This document shows, one piece after another, positions 12,215 to 26,200 of a DNA stretch of 64,000 nucleotides (position 1 is the stretch's first letter; each line of letters opens with the position of its first letter). The DNA is taken from contig CM037833.1 of NCBI GenBank assembly GCA_021234535.1, positions 1,921,217 to 1,985,216 on the forward strand, given 5' to 3'. A program made the position numbers and the translations under genes. The notes under the pieces are model-generated. The model did not search any database. It was given only the letters and a program-made list of their open reading frames with translations, and was not told where the DNA came from. Origin of the DNA: Stichopus chloronotus. Taxonomy: Eukaryota; Echinodermata; Holothuroidea; Aspidochirotida; Stichopodidae.

Positions 12215-15200
12215 AAGTTGGTTATGCCACATCAACACAGTAGCATCAAGGATGGTAATAGTGGAATAAATTACATGTATTTTCCATAAACGTTTACTGG
12301 AACCATTTGAAATTGGGGTGAAACGTTATCCAAAAAAATGCACCAAACAAAAAATGCAGGTTCACCTCTTCCATTAAAATGTGGATGGTTGATTTCGGGA
12401 TTACTGAAACCCAAACCAGTGACGTTTGGAGAGTGTTATCACTAATATATTAACAGTATATATACTTGCAGGATTTGAGATCCCCATAAGTACAGATTCA
12501 TAAACTTTGATCAAAGAATTCAGAAATCAGCGTTTGTTTAAGTTCTATCTATTGCCTTCCGGGCAGACGTCTGAGTTCTTAATAACGTTTAAAAATTCGC
12601 AACATTAGTAAAAGTGTACAAAGTAAGCAATTGCCCGTGATTAACCATTTATAGTACGTAGTGTGCTTCTCCTTCCCTCTGTGGTCATACTGTTTCACAT
12701 TTCTTTGACAGTAGATTTATATTAGCATCTTTACATGATATTTACGTGGAATCGCATTTGGGATGATTCCATTTGGAATTTCCGATGAGGGCCCCCAAGT
12801 TGGTGAAAAGGTGTTGTTTCTGTTTGTCTAATTTTTGGTCAGGTTAATATTATTGTCTTTATTTCGAAAATGTAAGGGACACTATTGCAGTGATACGCAT
12901 GAGTGATTTTTTTTTTACGTCTTCTCATAGGGATTGTGTAGCATGAAAAACAGCCAGGTTAGATTAACAGTGGTTTCCGGCATGTCGAGACTCTGCGATC
13001 TTGGCTAGAACGTTGGTTCATATCTTGATGCTAGCTATACTGAATTTATCATGTTATTAAGAGCCCATATGTGTAATGTGCAGTTTGCTTCACAAGTTAT
13101 TGAATGCTAAAATTCGGTCTCTATTTACGGTTAGGTCCTCAAAGGTTAATGAACACCAGTCTAGATTGTTTAGTCTGTTCAATCCATCCACAGGAACGTT
13201 CGAATACCCTAATACGCTAAGTGGGAAGTTTCGAATGCCTTTCAATGATGTAATGCAAAAAGCAACACAAAACAATATAATCATTGCATAGGTGTAGTAT
13301 GCAAATGTACATTTTTGAAACAAAGAAAACAAAATCGAAAATAAGTTTCAATTTTTGATATATAGAAATTTAAACTGTTTTTTACTTTTTCTTTAGCAAT
13401 GAAATAGTTGATTCCTATCACAGCCATATTATTTTAACAGCGTTTTGTTACGGTACCTGCTGTATTACAAAGAAAATTGGGTGTGCCTCTGCGTCTTAAT
13501 TGTACTCTTATCTTGCACTATTGTATATAAATTTAATATAACTTATTTCTTTCAAATTTCAAAGTATTATCAACAATCGAATTTCTCTAAAAAAATCTTA
13601 CCCTACATTTATAAGAACCTTCTAAATCCTTAATTTATAAGATTCACCTGTAAATATTTTCATGGGAATTAAACATCACATCGTTGTAAGTGTAACATTT
13701 TATATTTAACAAACAGCAAGGGATCAAAAAGTTCTTAGAAGTTCCATACTGTCTTTAAAACATTTTGAAAAGCCAATATATTTTGTTCATTTTAAGGGAC
13801 AAAAATGTCAGGACTAACACCCACAAACAAACACAAAACAAACAAAAGACATCCCCAACATACACCTGAAAGAAGAAAAAAACACGGTCACTCCAGCACA
13901 TTGCCTTTCGAGAAGCAGGGACATCTTGGCACCTCACTTTGACCACCACAAACCTGGAAGAATTTGCAAATGGTAATGTGCCATAAGAAATGACGATCAA
14001 TTCCAGATCCGTAATGCTGCCATGTGACCAATGAAAGGCTTTTGGGCTTCTTTTCTGAAGAAACAACACAGTTTGATATTCAATCATTAATATTTTTAAC
14101 TTCCGATATCCGATGGTTTAAACCTGGGTTAATGTGTGTGTGTCATAATGCACAACGAGGATGTAAAATAATACTTCCTGTTCTGGAGTTGACATGATGT
14201 TTTGCAAATGGTCCTTGAAAACATACCAACGTCGTTTTTACAGTTCGAAAAATATCGAAACGATGCGACCATATTTTTAGATGATTTGTGAGCAATATAA
14301 AGCACGTGTGGCTTCTGCTCTGACATACGTTCACCATAGTGGTTTTAGGTAGGTTGATATCCACATTGCACTATGAGACTAAAATGAGCATAACTTTTAT
14401 GTACTCAGCTTTGGCAAAATATGCCACATTACCACTTCTAAAATGTTTTCCCTACTTAAGACCACGATGACACGATTTGTTTTGGTATCTAACCCATACA
14501 AAAGTTTTCTATAGACTTCTACAAAAATGTCTAAAGAGCTCAATAGAATCAATGATTTTCTACAGAAATGCCTGAATTCCTCTATCGACATTTGTAGTTT
14601 CTTTAACGTTCTATAGAATTTACAACTTTTTAAATAGTTCCTACAAGGAACAATTCCTATAAAACATTGTACTCTCTATACAACTTCTATCAGTAGTACA
14701 CAATACACTTGTCTCTTGCATATACCCTTAAGTATAGGCCCATCAGAAATTTTTATGATTTGGATGCAGTAGAAAAGGTTGGCATGTTTTCCCATCCAGG
14801 TGGAGCATCCCCCCCCCCCCCCCAGCTAGCAGAATATCTGGGACATCTGGACGTAATCAGTATACTTTTAACACTTTATTCTTTGAAAATATATTGACTT
14901 ATCAATTAAGCGTCACTGCTTCCATATGCAATTCTTTAAGATTTTACTTTGAAATGTCCTCAGCTTGTTAAGATTGGTAGCAACTTATTTTTTTTTTAAT
15001 TTTGTTATTGTTTTAATCTTGAAGGCGTGGTGCAACACCCCGGTTTTGTCAAGCTGTCCCTAAAATCGTATTCCACTAATTTCACATATCTTTTAAAAGC
15101 TGAAACTAGAGTTCCCACGTGGTCAAATTTGCTGATGACATAACTGCCACTGGCCTTATATCTGACGATGACAAGTGAAACTGTTCATCTCAAGGAGACT

Positions 15201-17480
15201 CCTTTGTACCTTATTGATGGTTCTGCCCAACGTCTAGCAAACCATGCAAGGAGATAGGATTTCTGTAGGAATAAAACAACAGTGAGAACACTTTGAATAG
15301 AAGGATTCGATAGAGCGCAATTGGTTTGTTAATTCCTGGGGCTCCCATATACCTTATCTGTGTTTGGAAATTTCGAAAAAAAAACCAAGACAGCAGCTAT
15401 AAACTGGAACCATATGAGGTCAATCAGTGTGGTCTTATCCATATTTACTGCGCTATTGTTCAGAATATATACTCAAGTTGTCAATACCTGGTTCACCCTT
15501 GTGACACAATCAGTTGTCAGAGAGTTATCCGTAATAGTCAAATATGTTGAAAGGGCTATTGGAGCCGACGTTCCTATTCTGTAGTCGATAATCTCGAAGA
15601 ACAGAAATGATTATTTTGGATGCAGAGCGTCCTGTGCAGCTATCTCTTGTCATTACATCGCACATTATTGTGAGTAGAAAAAATTTACTTCCAGCTTCCT
15701 CCCAGTTGCCATCAAACTGTACATCCCTGGTGTCAAGTTTTGGGTCATAACTTCCACAGTCTTTTTTTTTTTTTTGCTATTTAATTATCATCTTTATACA
15801 TATCACATCATTATATGTATTATTTTTCTTTGTTACTTATCTATTTATTTTAAGGATATACAGAACGTTCAGTTTCCTTTCACTGTGTTTAATTACTAAT
15901 TCCTTGCGGAAGATCGAAATCTGTGTAATTGTGTGTGTTAGTGGGTATATTTATGCATGTTTCGCCTTGGCTTGTTAATACGATGTCCCAATGAGGGGAA
16001 GGTGCTTCTACTTCAGAGTTGGTGTGTAAGTAGGACATGGTTAGGAGTTTATCCCAATTGTTTGTACTTTTTTCTTAGAGAAGTCAAAACCACCAAAGGT
16101 CATTTAGAGTATCTTCAGAGGTTCTTTAGAGCAGTTCTAAAGAAATTCTAAAGGATCCTAGAGAGGGTCGGGAAAGTCTTCTATAGACGGTCTTAATGTT
16201 TTTTTCCCACAGAGGTGGTATAGAAACATTTATATAGTTTCTGCAGAATTTTTCCTGTATAATTCTAGGGAAAAGTTTTGTATGAGAAGAAAGTAAGGAT
16301 TTTCAATGCGATGATTTTTAGTTCCACTTGTTGGGACGCAAACTTTCATATACAAATCTACGTTAGAATAATGCATATTGAACTTATGAATTGAAGTCTG
16401 AGCAAAAGAAAAAAAGAAGGCAAAGATACTGTAGTGGCGCTATTGCGTTTTGTATCCTGTTACTGTCGGCAGCAGCTCTTTTCACATGACTATATGTAAA
16501 TACATTGTATCCGCGGAATTTGAGTGGATGTTGTTAGTTAAATTTATGCCTGTACATATTTTTTGTCAGCAGTTCTAGTAGCATGTTGTTTGTGTGTGCG
16601 GGAGAACAACACACGGTTTTTACAGAAGACGACGACAACTTCAGAGGCGCTTGTTTTACTGGTGTTTAGGCGGCACTGGCAATACAGCCACCCAGACCAG
16701 ACTGCCGTGTGAGAAGTTTTGCTTGTAGATAATGTGCACGTGCACGAGCCGGCTATATGCAGCATTCACTCTAAATTTGTTGTATTTACATAAATAGGGA
16801 GCTCCTGCAATTTAGGTGTATGTATGTACTTATGTAAATTACATTAGTTAAACGGACGGGTAGGTAGGGTGAGCGGACTGAACACACCAAGCCCTGTTCA
16901 GCGCCGAAAGGATCGGTAGCGACTTCTGTGGGTGATTGTCGAGTTTTTTTACAAATTTGTGGAGCCTAAACTACCAATTTCACTTCATTTGATAAGCGCA
17001 CTACTGAGATTAACGTGGAAGATCTTCTTTCGCTACAATAATCATAATTAGCTTGTTGTTTGTCGAATGTGTTACAGGCAGGCTGAACTTGTGGGAACGT
17101 CTACCTTGCAATCAATCTCAAAGCAACCCATTAGGTGATACATTCTGTTCACGATGGCAAATTGAAAGCACAAATGCATCATGGCTTCTTACCTCTGAAT
17201 TGTCGATAGGGAACTTTCTTGTACAGTTCACCGTTATCGGAAGCTAATAAAAAAATCAATCAGAAAGAGAAAAGAAACCAACCATTATTCTCCGTGTAGC
17301 TCCTTAGGACCGACATTAAAGATATGTCTAAATCCCACATCAGTTGAGATACTGAGTTCCTGCACGCCAGATCTCCCGATGATTTAATTGTATTTCAAGA
17401 AACTAGTCAGTGTAGCCTACTACACAAAGTGGACTACTAGCAAAGAAATTGTAGAAAGGAAGTCATGGTAATGTCAGCGT
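12215..17480. other. Anonymous intergenic region
   Basis: Homopolymer runs (C-run near 14809-14822, T-runs near 12907, 14990 and 15760) and short ORFs without domains. Segments around 14450-14690 and 16080-16300 share TTCTATAGA-rich text and short inverted matches such as the CCATACAAAAGTTTTC type near 14490 against AAAAGTTTTGTATGAG near 16275, hinting at an old inverted-repeat element. No gene supported. Confidence 0.35.
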
Positions 17481-20400
17481 GTGCTGTTTTTAATGCAAGC
17501 CGTGTTTCCTTGGAAACAAACGGTACTTGGCATGGGACTAAGAACACTTGCAGGATCCAAGTTGATAACACGTGAACTTAATGGTCTCGGATTTCGTTTG
17601 AGGTATGATGAGGTCAAAGCGTTCGAACCCAAGATAATTACCCAGATGCAGCAGATGCTATTGGGTTGAACTTGATCTTTGAACGGGACTTGCATGGGAC
17701 ATTTATGATGTGAATATAGAACCACTGGATACAAAGAACACGATATATCGTACCGTTGAGATTTGTTACCGAAATATAACCATTGAAAGCCAAATGGATG
17801 TCAGGCCACTCACTACTGACAACAGAAAACAGGCGCCATTTTGAAGAGGATATGCGACTTCTCCATTTCAAAGCCATTTACGCAAAGTAAGTCTTAATAT
17901 CTCAGCATCTGACACACAGCAGAATACGTCCTATCTGTCACTCAACACATTTTTCCCCCAAATACCAAAATATACCTATACCAGCATCGCCTAGGAGAAA
18001 TGATGTCGTTCGGAAAACGATGAAGGGAAGCACGAAAGTGACATGTGAGCCACGTCCTTCGTATGATATTGTAACATACCACCCAGAGCGCTATAACCGA
18101 TGCGCTCGAGTTCAGGAAATAATGATGAGAAAAGAACTGTTCCATGTCCACTGCTTTACAGGAAAAAAATACACAAATGCATTCTTAAAAGATGCTCGTG
18201 GAAATGCAGTAAAATGGAGCGATTTCTGGAAGAAAGTAACAGTGTTCAAGAGACTGGCAGTTCCTCTCCGTTGTCGTGAAGGGTAAACTTGGTCCAACGG
18301 CGCAGTATTGGTGTTGACATATCTTCTTGATCAATAGTATTTCAGATTTCATGGCATTATGCGATCGAGTGACAGTTACATCAAAGTACTTTAGATGGTC
18401 ATTAAGGTCTTATTTGAGCTCAATATCAATATAACTTTGCTCATTGGGGATTTTTTGTTCCTGAAAAGCTAGAGACGACCGAACCTCACTTATACTAGAG
18501 AAGAGAGTATTTCTTATTCGTCGAACATTCAAAGCGTTCTCAAGGACAGCTGTAGACCTGGCACTGGAGCAAATGATCGTCAGGGTTGCAGCAGCACTAA
18601 TTAGGGGAATCCTTTTTTAATTCAGTCAATGTAATTCGTGCAAGAGTGACGGCTGACAGAATCATACCCAGAGGAGCAACTGAACACACAACTTCGATCG
18701 GGCAGAATCAAAAAGGATAACCTTCAGATTCAATACGTGTTAAATGCAGCAACAACATTTTGTGACCCATTCTCTGAGGCTGCTTTACCTTTTCATAATT
18801 GTTAAATATTGCAACAGGAAAGGGACATTTGCTGCTACTCAAGATTACCTCCTAGAATTGCAATCAGTTATGGGCTGTAGGAGAAGTTTAGGGAAGAATG
18901 TGCTAGGACAGCGCAAAATTAATGAAGGCTGTCAATCGCAGAAAAGTCCAGATCTTTGTCAGTGACAAACAACCTAAGGAAACGGGTGGTCCTAAAGGCA
19001 CGCCTGTCAAAGGAATAGATCTATCAGGATAATCACAAATAATTTATAACACATTCAACTACGATTTGGAGCATGTTAAAGCGACCTCCATAATGATTAT
19101 TCCAGTATTAATGTCTAAACTTAACGATCACCTACCAAGGACATGTAAGTTCTTACATAAACTGGATTCAATGCAAGATGGAGCGAAAATGATTGATGGT
19201 AGACTGCTGCATTCATATCTTTTGGGTGATAGCCATTGGCAAGAATTATCTAGTAAGGAAAATATGTAAGGGGACGTCTGGGCCTCGTGTACTGTTCCTG
19301 GTCCATTGCCATAGCAACTGAAATTCATGTTTATTTTCACAAGTGCCTGCCAACATCTGTCAAACGAGGAAGACGACGTGACACTTATGATCAACCGTTC
19401 ATAATGAGTAAGAGTGAGCAGGCAACTAAAGTGCCAAAAGTTGCTGCAGACTTAGAATCAGCTTAAAGGTTCCTTCTTACAGTTTCAAAGACCATTACGA
19501 TCTGTCCTAGGAAAAAAGTATTAACTAATCTCATGATAACATGTAATAAAATTAACAGTAATATGATTATTGACTCCCCAAACTCACTGCAATGGAAACG
19601 CGAGGAAACGAACACTCTCCACTGTCCGAGACACTCTCCGTTCTTCTCTGCCTTTACTGAAGTACCTAACTTATTCGAGCTTCAGACACTGATGTCATGA
19701 TAACATTATGAGGCACGCTTGGACAAAGGGCACTAATTTGGTTCACCGTTTCCAACAAACATCATGGACTGTGACTCAGTGGGTCAATCGGCGGTATGTT
19801 AATTTAACCAGCGTTGGTAAGGCCCTACAGAATAAAGCAAGGAGATCTCTCCGCAACACTGCCAGGTTTGAACTCTTTCACAGGTTTTGATTTCACGTCA
19901 TTATTTACAGGAATGGGAAGATGAGGCCCTATGAGTTGTTGGAGAGTGACTGCAATGGAAGAGTCGTACAGTTTTGCACAAGCGTGTCAAGAAGAGGGAA
20001 ACTCAAGCGAAAACAAGCGGAAGAGTTGGTGTGCTCTATGTACGGTATAAGAGGTGGAAAGATGTGGATGAGGCGAGGTACAACAACAAAGTTCAAATGA
20101 CAGGGAAAGTAAGAAAGGTAAGATTGGGCTTATACTCAGTTCAAACAGTGACCTGAGTTCAAAAGAGTTAATTAACAAATCGAGCAAGTAATTCATGAAA
20201 GTAACAGTGGGACTTGCTTATAAATATTATCGTCCATACTAGATCTCTCCTTACAATCTTTGTTAAGTGGGTGCCGTTTACTCTGGAAATGTTGTAGCAT
20301 ATATGCAAATATCGCTGAACCATGATTTTGTGAAGCTACAACTGTCAGATTGATATCCCGTTACCAAGGTAAGGTACTTTTCTGTCAGGAAAAGCAACTC

Positions 20401-20640
20401 TCCAACGTGAAAAAATGGATTGTGTTCTGCTGCCACCATATTCAAAGACTGTGGGTGGAACAAATAAATTACGCAGGGCGTACATTACATGAGAATTGCT
20501 CAGAGCAGAGCAGAAACAACGCAAGCACACCAGGGTTTAGACCCAGGTTTCCTGTGACTAGTCTCCCATACAATAAAGTAAGAGAGAAGGCAAACCGACT
20601 GGATCGAAGTTGTTGACAAAAATTTTGACAACGAGCGAAG
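17481..20640. other. Region of short ORFs, possible decayed element
   Basis: Several 60-90 aa plus-strand ORFs (17481-17669, 18020-18286, 18744-18965, 19066-19269, 19708-19890, 20350-20616) follow each other in different frames without splice logic. The first contains LGMGLRTLAGSKLITRELN, a pattern I loosely associate with uncharacterised repeat-encoded proteins of marine invertebrates. Overall it looks like a decayed mobile element or unrecognised gene; the family is not identified. Confidence 0.25.
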
Positions 20641-21398
20641 TGATGGTTAAGATAGTGACAATAACGGTCAAACGATGTACAGATCTTATTCTTCTCCTTT
20701 GGTAGAACCTTTAGCTTTGCCGTTTTTGTTTTCTTTTAAAACTAATCTACCGAGAAAATATCGTTACTTGCTTTCCTTTCTAGTATGTTGTTTATATAAA
20801 TCATTGCTCTTTTTTCCAGATTTGTTAATAATCCAGCATTTTGCACTAGACTAAATGACTATGTTGGTCAACCATAATCGGTAATTGCTAGCAGAGACCT
20901 CATTGTTTAATATAGTTGTTGATTTCGAGTTTGTTGGAATCTGGGAGACAGTTTACGTTAAGTGTGATCTCTGCAATGCATGCAATGCATGCTTTTATTC
21001 CTTTCTTTCTGTCAAGGGAGAAGGAGATTTCTGAGATTTGTCTATGTTTATTTACTGTACTCTGCCTTATAATTTCCACTTTTATCACCTGGCATCTAAG
21101 ATACTTATTCTGACGGGTCAAGCTATGGCGTGATTTTCAGCTCTAGTGTAACAGCCTGCTTTGTATTGTAAATTTTTTGAGACACCTCCGACTAAATCTG
21201 TTCCAATGACGTCACTTTAACTAGGCCCGATCGTATATGTAGGGACAATGCAGTGAATGATTTCTCTTTATGTGTGATACTTTAATTATATATCAATAAC
21301 TTAAGTTACCATGTTTTGTCCTTTGTTATTACAATTATGCATAATTTATACCAACAATAATTTCGAACCTGTCTGGCAGCAACAGGCACCCTTTCTGA

Positions 21399-21688
21399 CG
21401 TAGTCATGTTTAACTTGTGAAAACTGAAGTTATTCATCCGATATCATAATTTATATTCTTCTATTTTCTGTACGAAGTATTTTAGTTTGCTCTTTGGACG
21501 GCTCATACTACAAGTTTATCACATGTATTATATAACTTTTAAACGTAGTCACGTTTCACTTGTGAAAACTGAACTTATCCATCCCATGTCATAATTTATA
21601 TTCTTTTTTTTTCTGTACGTAGTCGCTTAGTTTGCTCGTTGGACGGCTCATACTACAAGTTTATCACATGTACTATATTACTTTCGTT
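21399..21688. repeat. Tandem duplication, 145-bp period
   Basis: Copy 1, 21399-21543, and copy 2, 21544-21688, begin with CGTAGTCAYGTTT and share ACGGCTCATACTACAAGTTT and ATCACATGTA blocks. Divergence is modest with a few indels. Non-coding. Confidence 0.88.
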
Positions 21689-22168
21689 CTGAAAAATACT
21701 GACTTAAATGTTCCAGAAATTATATCTATTGGTACCTGTTTCGTCTACGAACGACTTACCCTGGGGGTATGATGGTGGGGGATTTGGATGTTCTAGCCGG
21801 GTCTAAACATTGCAATGCTTTTCTGACATGATTACTAATCTTTCCACATCCCCGTGGTATGCATCATATTTTATGCTTGTTTTTTTTATGTGGCACATGG
21901 TACCTCTAGGGTAGCCTAGTTGGGTCACATGGTTCAATGGTCCATTTTAATAGTGTCTTGCAGCGTTATTGCAACTATTTTTCTGGCATAACCAGCTACA
22001 CACTCTCTGAACCGAGCCTGTTTGTTTGCTGTAAGTTATGGCTGGTACCTCTCTTTTCAATGTTAAACCAACTTTGGGTTATTGTTAGATTCGGTGGCTC
22101 TTTTTCGATGCGGAAAAAATATGGTGTCATTACGTCTATTGTGTATTCAGCAAATTATGTCAGTAGTT

Positions 22169-22400
22169 TTAAGTGATATCTTCTTCATCTATGCTGGGGT
22201 CCTTTTGGGCCTTTTTTTTCGTGGGGTCGCATGCAACCGATGGGTCTTGGTGGACTACTACATCTGTTGCATCCATGTCCTTCATACTCTCCTCTCCATG
22301 CTGCACATGGGTACCTAGTCCATACCGCATATTGGTACCTAGTTCATATACGCTCAAATCCCCTGACTTCCGGTCTATAACTTCGTTACTTATATTTTTT
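22169..22400 (-). CDS. Candidate minus-strand terminal exon, tail-like (uncertain)
   Basis: An open minus-strand frame reads from about 22400 to a stop at 22169-22171. It is polar and acidic at its end (DEEDIT), with a small internal repeat (ELGTNMRYG then LGTHVQHG) and Lys-rich KKKAQK. Composition resembles a cytosolic tail rather than random AT-rich DNA. An in-frame stop lies just upstream and no convincing acceptor was found, so it may be chance. No family recognised. Confidence 0.25.
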
Positions 22401-23251
22401 GCACAAGTCAGTTACAGTTAGGTGTAGACACTCTTCGTATACGAATAGTTATTATACCACTAGCTGTTATAATATATTGAACATGTTGTATTGTAGGAAT
22501 CAATATATTTTTACGTGATGTTACGGCACTGCTCACCCTGCTTCATTTCATTGTCATTTGTAGTGATTCAGCGATGAGTGATCAATTGAACACTTTAATA
22601 TAGTAAGTCAAAGACAATAAAGATGAAATTGCCAACATTTAATGGTGGTCTCTTTCGGTTCTAAGTAACTAAGTTAAACTTAATTAGAGTTTCCCTAAGT
22701 TATAATTAAAATTGGACTTAGAATTGGATAAAGTGCATAAACAGACTTTGTCAACAATATTACACTGTGTAAATACAACAAGATCAAGATTTAAGAGAAG
22801 CCTGAAACCACATCTTGACAGTCCACACGCCTCACAACGCCCTAAAATAGTATAACCATATGTGTATTTCCACTTTCCAAGTGGTTTGCAAACATGCAAG
22901 TTGATGCATTTCATTATTTGGTAGAACATGTTGTATTTTTGGTAGACAAATTTGGGATCAAATCAATAACAAAAGTTGACATGTATATCCATCGCTTTCG
23001 GTAACTGGAAGTACCTACCTTCCCCCGTGTCAGTCCCTTATTTCTATTTATTATTAGAACCAGTGGCATTTATAGGGAATGTAAACCTGCGGGAAATACT
23101 GATAAGTGGCACTTCGGGTCTATAAAATAATTTACAAAGCTTTCACTTTTAATACCTCAGTTGGCAGTTCCCATTGTAGAACAGATTAATCAGAGCGATT
23201 GGTTACATTCCTCGTTGCACGAAACCACATTCATTTTTCAGACCTCTGTCA

Positions 23252-26200
23252 ATGAATATGGATTTTTACATGTATTTTATGTCGCTACTAATTTACTCAA
23301 CAATAAATGTAAGATGTAACGAGACAATTAACAAAACAGTTCCTAATTTTGGAAAGATATTTCTGTACTGCAATGTTACCGGTACAAATAATTTGATGTG
23401 GGCGTTTAATGAAAACGTGATTTTTATTGGGGGAGTAAACCTCGGCCATAAATTTGGACATCAAGCACGAGTGGATGAGAACGGTACTCTATCAATTGAC
23501 AACCTGCAGGCTGATCACGGCGGCAATTATGTTTGTTCAACGGGATCACACATCATTGCATCATATTACGTTTCTGTTAAAGGTTTGTAAATATTGTTGC
23601 GTAATTGATTGACTGAATTGTTTTTACTAAATTGAAAAGCATAAAAGTGTAACTTCACAAAAGATAAAAAGAGCAATCGGTTCTTGGTGGTCATGCGACA
23701 GATCTTCCATATTTCGCTCCGGTATTCAGGTTGTTCCACTTCTGGTAACGCAACGTGTGTGACGTTCTGATGAATTTAGTTTTAAAAATTTCATTTTTTA
23801 TAACCAAAGTGTAAAACATTCTTTGAAGAATGCTATCATTACAACTGTAAATGCAGAAAATGTCCATCGTTTGTTTCAACGGAAGGAAAAAGGTCTGCAA
23901 TGCAAATTCGTTTGATTCTACATGATGTGAAATTGATTTATTTTCAGTTCCTCCAAAAGTGTACATCACTATTTCTGGCGAAGTCGTTACCAAACGTCTG
24001 TTTACAGAGGCATTGAAGGACACAAACTTAACTTGTCATGTAGAGGGAGAAGCTATTAATGGACACATGTCTTGGTTCAAAGTTGTGAACTCTAGTGGCC
24101 TACATAACAATTTGTTGACAGGTTACGCTACAGATAAGGTATTTTGTTCCACAATATCGACGACATTATTTCCTGAGCGAGGAACTTCGTACATAACTTG
24201 CAGTTGCTTTAACGATCTCTTTCGGAATTTAAGCGCCGGTTTAGAAGTGACAGCATTTGGTACGTATCAAAAAAACATAACAGTTTTCTAGTAAACAGTT
24301 TGTAGAAACTCATTCAAACATATAATTTCAACAAAACGATACAAAGTTTTGCTTTCTTTGAATTTCAGGCCCCATAAATATGACAGTAAACGGGAGACGT
24401 GCTCTAACTTCCGTGACAGTGGAAAGTTCCGAAGATATTTTCATTAAATGTGAAGTAAACGACAGTATGCCGAATTTTACTTGGACATGGAAGGAATTTA
24501 GGGATAGCTTATATTTGCCGGTTACTGAAGGTGTCACTTCGTCTGGGATCTCAACAGTCCTGCACATGAAATCTTTTCAAAACGAAATGAATCTGTCATG
24601 CTTCGCAAACTCTGGTGCTCTAGCAGGATCCGTCATTCTAAAACAACATGTGACGCTGGTCAAAGCGAACGGTTTGAATTGCTAAAATACTGTATACAAT
24701 ATAGAAATTTTAACTTTTAAAATAATAGTATTACCTATTATAAACACTTTCCGTTGAATGACATTTATGACAACGGCACATTCGTTTTTTTTTTTTTAAC
24801 TAAATAGGTATATACATTTTTATGAACAATTTAATTTTGATCAGAATACAACAAGAAAAGTACATTAAATAATAAAGAAACAAATGACGGTTCACAATCA
24901 GGGGAATTCGATAACATGTTAAAGAAACTTCGGCATTTTACATTAGCAGTAACTTTAACTTTTTCCAAAGGTTGTTGCAGATGCGCCTGAATATCTTAAT
25001 GTGAAACCTCGTAATTTGAAAAGGTTGACAACTATATTGGACAAAAATTCAGTTGTGTGATTATTTAAACTGATATGATGTAGAATTTGTCTTTTAAGTA
25101 AAAGGCTTTTTTAAATGTCTATTTTAATACGATATTTCAGTCCGGCTGCTCTTGTAATTATCTGCGTAAAGAACTTGCCGCTATAATGAAACCTCAATAT
25201 ATGTATTCTGTTCTCTGTCTCCAGCCAAGAAATTGATCTTCCTACAATCCTGGCAAGCGTTGGGCATTGCTATCATAATTGTCACATTAGGAATAGCCTT
25301 TGCTTCCTTTCTTATTGTTGGATACATTTACAAGAAAGGTATAAACACTTACGTTGAAACCTAGTCATGAAATATTTTTATAAATTTTTATTATTCATAT
25401 TTTTTCAAATATTTTATATCGACAGGTAGATAATAGGTTGACTGGAGATGAACCCCATTTTCAAATTACAAACATTAATATTTCAAGTACTTCAAATTTC
25501 ATTTCCTTTCCAAACCTTCATAAATGGCTAATGCTTTCATTGTTTGTGGCCAATTGAAAAATTATTGGTCAACATCTTCTAGTTCCGACGGATAATGAAA
25601 ACATCGAATTTTAACAGTTTGCCAAATTCTTTCACTCTTATAACAAAGTAAAATACCGAAAAATAATATATAAGTGTTGGTCAAGATCTTCTAGTTCCGA
25701 CGGATAATGAAAACATCAAATTTTAACAGTTTGCCAAGTTCTTTCACTCTTATAACAAAGTAAAGTACGGAAAAATAACACAGAAAATTACAATATTCCA
25801 TTTTAAAAACTCCCTCAAAAGTTATTTTAATTTCTCCTCTTTCTCGTAGGCAAAAGCAAGGCCTTAACAACAAGGTAGGTTACAATTTGGACAAGAATGG
25901 GAATACACTTTATCTTGGGAAATTTGTTTCCAATGTTCCATTTTATATGAATTATGATACTTCATGTTAGACTCACCGCAGCAACCGTAACAAATACAAA
26001 TTTTAGGCAAATCAATTACTATGAATTTTCTGTATTTGTATACACAGGATCTGTGTAGTTTTCTTTTTAAACAGTGTTCTGTAACAGTTCGAATTATTTT
26101 TAAAAAGTTAACAAATCTTTTGTGATTGAGTTTTGGATTGTCTGAAAATTTGGCACTGCTGTTTCATTTATGTCGCAGGGATGACACTACATCGAACGAC

